This document shows positions 5,780 to 6,609 of a DNA stretch of 6,609 nt, piece by piece. Every line of letters begins with the position of its first letter. Positions within the stretch are counted from its first letter, which is position 1. Both the position numbers and the translations under genes were made by a program. This DNA is from an uncultured Lentisphaeria bacterium (GTDB taxonomy: Bacteria > Verrucomicrobiota > Lentisphaeria > Victivallales > Victivallaceae), in contig CASFXO010000319.1 of NCBI GenBank assembly GCA_949298665.1, positions 1 to 6,609 on the forward strand. Reading direction: 5' to 3'. Under the pieces are notes generated by a model that was not told the DNA's origin, did not search any database, and was given only the letters and a program-made list of their open reading frames with translations.

Positions 5780-6374
5780 CCATCGACATGAGCTGCCACA
5801 CCCAGCCCGCCAGCACCACCATGCCCAGCAGCCACGGCGCCAGCGCACGCCGGAAGGGAAACGGCGTCAGATCCGCAAAACCGCTCCGCCGCAGGTGCGC
5901 GACGAATTCGTCAAAATCCTTCTGTTCCGGAAATTCCTCCCGGCGCAACGCTCCTGCGAAAAGGGTGTCGCAGAATAAAAGAACCATATCCTCCCGGTAA
6001 TAAACCCCGGTTACATTCTCGCGCAGCACCACATGAGTCATGGTTTCCCCGCGCCGGATTTCCAGAAATTCATCCGTCAGGTGGCATTCTTCCGGCATCG
6101 TAAACACCCCGGCATGCCGCATGGCCCGACACTGCGACCGCCACCAGGAAGAAAATGAGATGACCTCAATCCCCCAGCCATAGAAAAGCACCGCCAGGAC
6201 GCCGAGGCACCAGGTCATCCAGGAATTGCCGAAAAAGGAGAACAACACCAGTGCCAGCGCCAGTCCGCCATCCAGGAAATAGAATCGTCGGATCCGCATG
6301 ACAACGGAAAAATACAACCGCAAAATCCGCCGCGCCTCCTTTTCCCGGACAAGACAGGTGAAATGCAAATCCAT
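5772..6374 (-). CDS. YcxB-like small membrane protein (paralogue 2)
   Basis: This 200-residue protein has the same plan as the one at 1260-1859 and aligns to it without gaps: a basic start (VREKEARR...RIRRFYFLDGGL), two hydrophobic helices (about 36-50 and 53-75), a soluble domain (LTDEFLEIRRGE, VVLRENVTGVYY, LRREEFP, FDEFVAHLRRSGF) and a C-terminal hydrophobic helix (about 177-196) after PFPFRRALAPW. The family matches YcxB-like proteins, whose function is not known. The start at 6374 is chosen over the in-frame ATG at 6473 because GGAGG lies 5 nt before it, the N-terminus then aligns residue for residue with the paralogue, and the longer form would begin upstream of the predicted promoter. 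It is transcribed alone, convergent to the AraC gene, 31 bp away. Confidence 0.75.
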   Translation of the reverse strand: MDLHFTCLVREKEARRILRLYFSVVMRIRRFYFLDGGLALALVLFSFFGNSWMTWCLGVLAVLFYGWGIEVISFSSWWRSQCRAMRHAGVFTMPEECHLTDEFLEIRRGETMTHVVLRENVTGVYYREDMVLLFCDTLFAGALRREEFPEQKDFDEFVAHLRRSGFADLTPFPFRRALAPWLLGMVVLAGWVWQLMSMEN

Positions 6375-6379
6375 GGCAT

Positions 6380-6384
6380 CCTCC
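6380..6384 (-). promoter_or_regulatory. Ribosome binding site fixing the start of the second YcxB-like gene
   Basis: GGAGG on the minus strand lies 5 nt upstream of the ATG at 6374. It selects the 200-residue form, which matches its paralogue from the first residue, over the 233-residue reading. Confidence 0.75.
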
Positions 6385-6425
6385 GAACGCCGCCCCGCTG
6401 CTATGCTGAGAACCATTTCTGCTGC

Positions 6426-6454
6426 AATATACCCCAGAGTGCTACGTGATGCAA
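6426..6454 (-). promoter_or_regulatory. Sigma70-like promoter for the second YcxB-like gene
   Basis: On the minus strand TTGCAT (6454-6449, three of six) and TATATT (6431-6426, five of six) are 17 bp apart. The predicted start near 6419 leaves a leader of about 45 nt before the ATG at 6374. Leader length resembles that of the other YcxB-like gene. Confidence 0.5.
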
Positions 6455-6465
6455 CCGTCTGACGG
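6455..6465. repeat. Inverted repeat CCGTC-T-GACGG next to the -35, operator-like
   Basis: A perfect 5-bp inverted repeat with a one-base centre directly abuts the -35 box of the second YcxB-like gene. A third copy of the half-site (AGACGG, 6485-6490) follows 19 bases further upstream of the gene. Position and symmetry suit a regulator-binding site; the arms are short, so the call is tentative. Confidence 0.4.
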
Positions 6466-6472
6466 AAAATCA

Positions 6473-6485
6473 TATTAATTTAATA
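6473..6485. repeat. AT-rich palindrome TATTAA-T-TTAATA upstream of the promoter
   Basis: A perfect 13-bp palindrome with a single central base, made only of A and T in an otherwise GC-rich sequence. It lies about 20-30 bp upstream of the -35 box, where an UP element or a protein-binding site would be. Confidence 0.35.
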
Positions 6486-6489
6486 GACG

Positions 6490-6609
6490 GACAATCTCCG
6501 GTATACCTCCCCCCGTTCCATCTTCCTGCCGGCCATGCCCCCCTCTCTTTCTTGTTGATCCAGGGGGACAATCAGTGCCGTTTCGGCCCTACCACATCGA
6601 CACTGTAAT
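6490..6609. other. Unassigned terminal region
   Basis: I recognise no gene here. The minus strand has a frame open from the edge to TAA at 6480-6482 (42 codons visible). It uses TTA, AGA, AGG, TGT and GTA, codons rare in the neighbouring genes, and matches no family I know, so it may be chance or the end of a gene lying outside the window. A small GCCG-TTT-CGGC hairpin sits at 6577-6587. There is no tRNA cloverleaf. Confidence 0.3.

Noticed and set aside
6480..6608. Minus-strand open frame running in from the window edge.
   Set aside because: Only 42 codons, codon use unlike the neighbours and no family match; noted in the terminal region entry but not called as a gene.
1..6609. CRISPR arrays, insertion sequences, tRNA or rRNA genes.
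   Set aside because: No regularly spaced direct repeats, transposase motifs, terminal inverted repeats around a gene, or tRNA-like folds were seen on either strand.

Overview
The window is a GC-rich stretch of bacterial chromosome, with small intergenic gaps that are clearly AT-richer at promoters. It has five clear Shine-Dalgarno sequences of GGAGG type and sigma70-like promoters. Gene content (a GreA-family factor, a YaeI/YkuE-like metallophosphoesterase, and an AraC regulator next to amidohydrolases and a DegT-type aminotransferase) and codon use resemble Lentisphaerota/Victivallis-like or other PVC-group bacteria. That assignment is an inference; no marker gene in the window proves it.

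Layout. (1) 2-1236, plus strand: the C-terminal part of a GreA/GreB-type transcript cleavage factor, followed 5 bp later by a metallophosphoesterase in which the usual GNH[D/E] motif reads GNWE. (2) 1260-1859, minus strand: a small membrane protein with a YcxB-like domain and its own promoter. (3) 1964-4724, minus strand: a three-gene operon, read from right to left. It encodes an amidohydrolase-fold protein that has lost nearly all its metal ligands, an intact family-2 amidohydrolase joined to it by an ATGA overlap, and a DegT/DnrJ/EryC1/StrS aminotransferase followed at once by a Rho-independent terminator. (4) 4725-4831: a 107-bp divergent control region in which the operon promoter and the promoter of the opposite gene share the same -10 bases. 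(5) 4832-5740, plus strand: an AraC-family regulator, probably of the operon, with an atypical C-terminus. (6) 5772-6374, minus strand: a second YcxB-like membrane protein, a gapless paralogue of the first (81 of 199 residues identical by hand count), with its own promoter and operator-like inverted repeats. (7) 6490-6609: no recognised gene.

How it may work together. The divergent AraC gene and the three-gene operon form a typical local regulator/target unit. The operon chemistry (one TIM-barrel hydrolase or decarboxylase, one catalytically degenerate partner, one PLP sugar or cyclitol aminotransferase) suggests handling of an unusual amino-sugar, cyclitol or carboxylated ring compound, but the substrate cannot be read from sequence. 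The two YcxB-like genes flank this unit in the same orientation and are probably independent of it.
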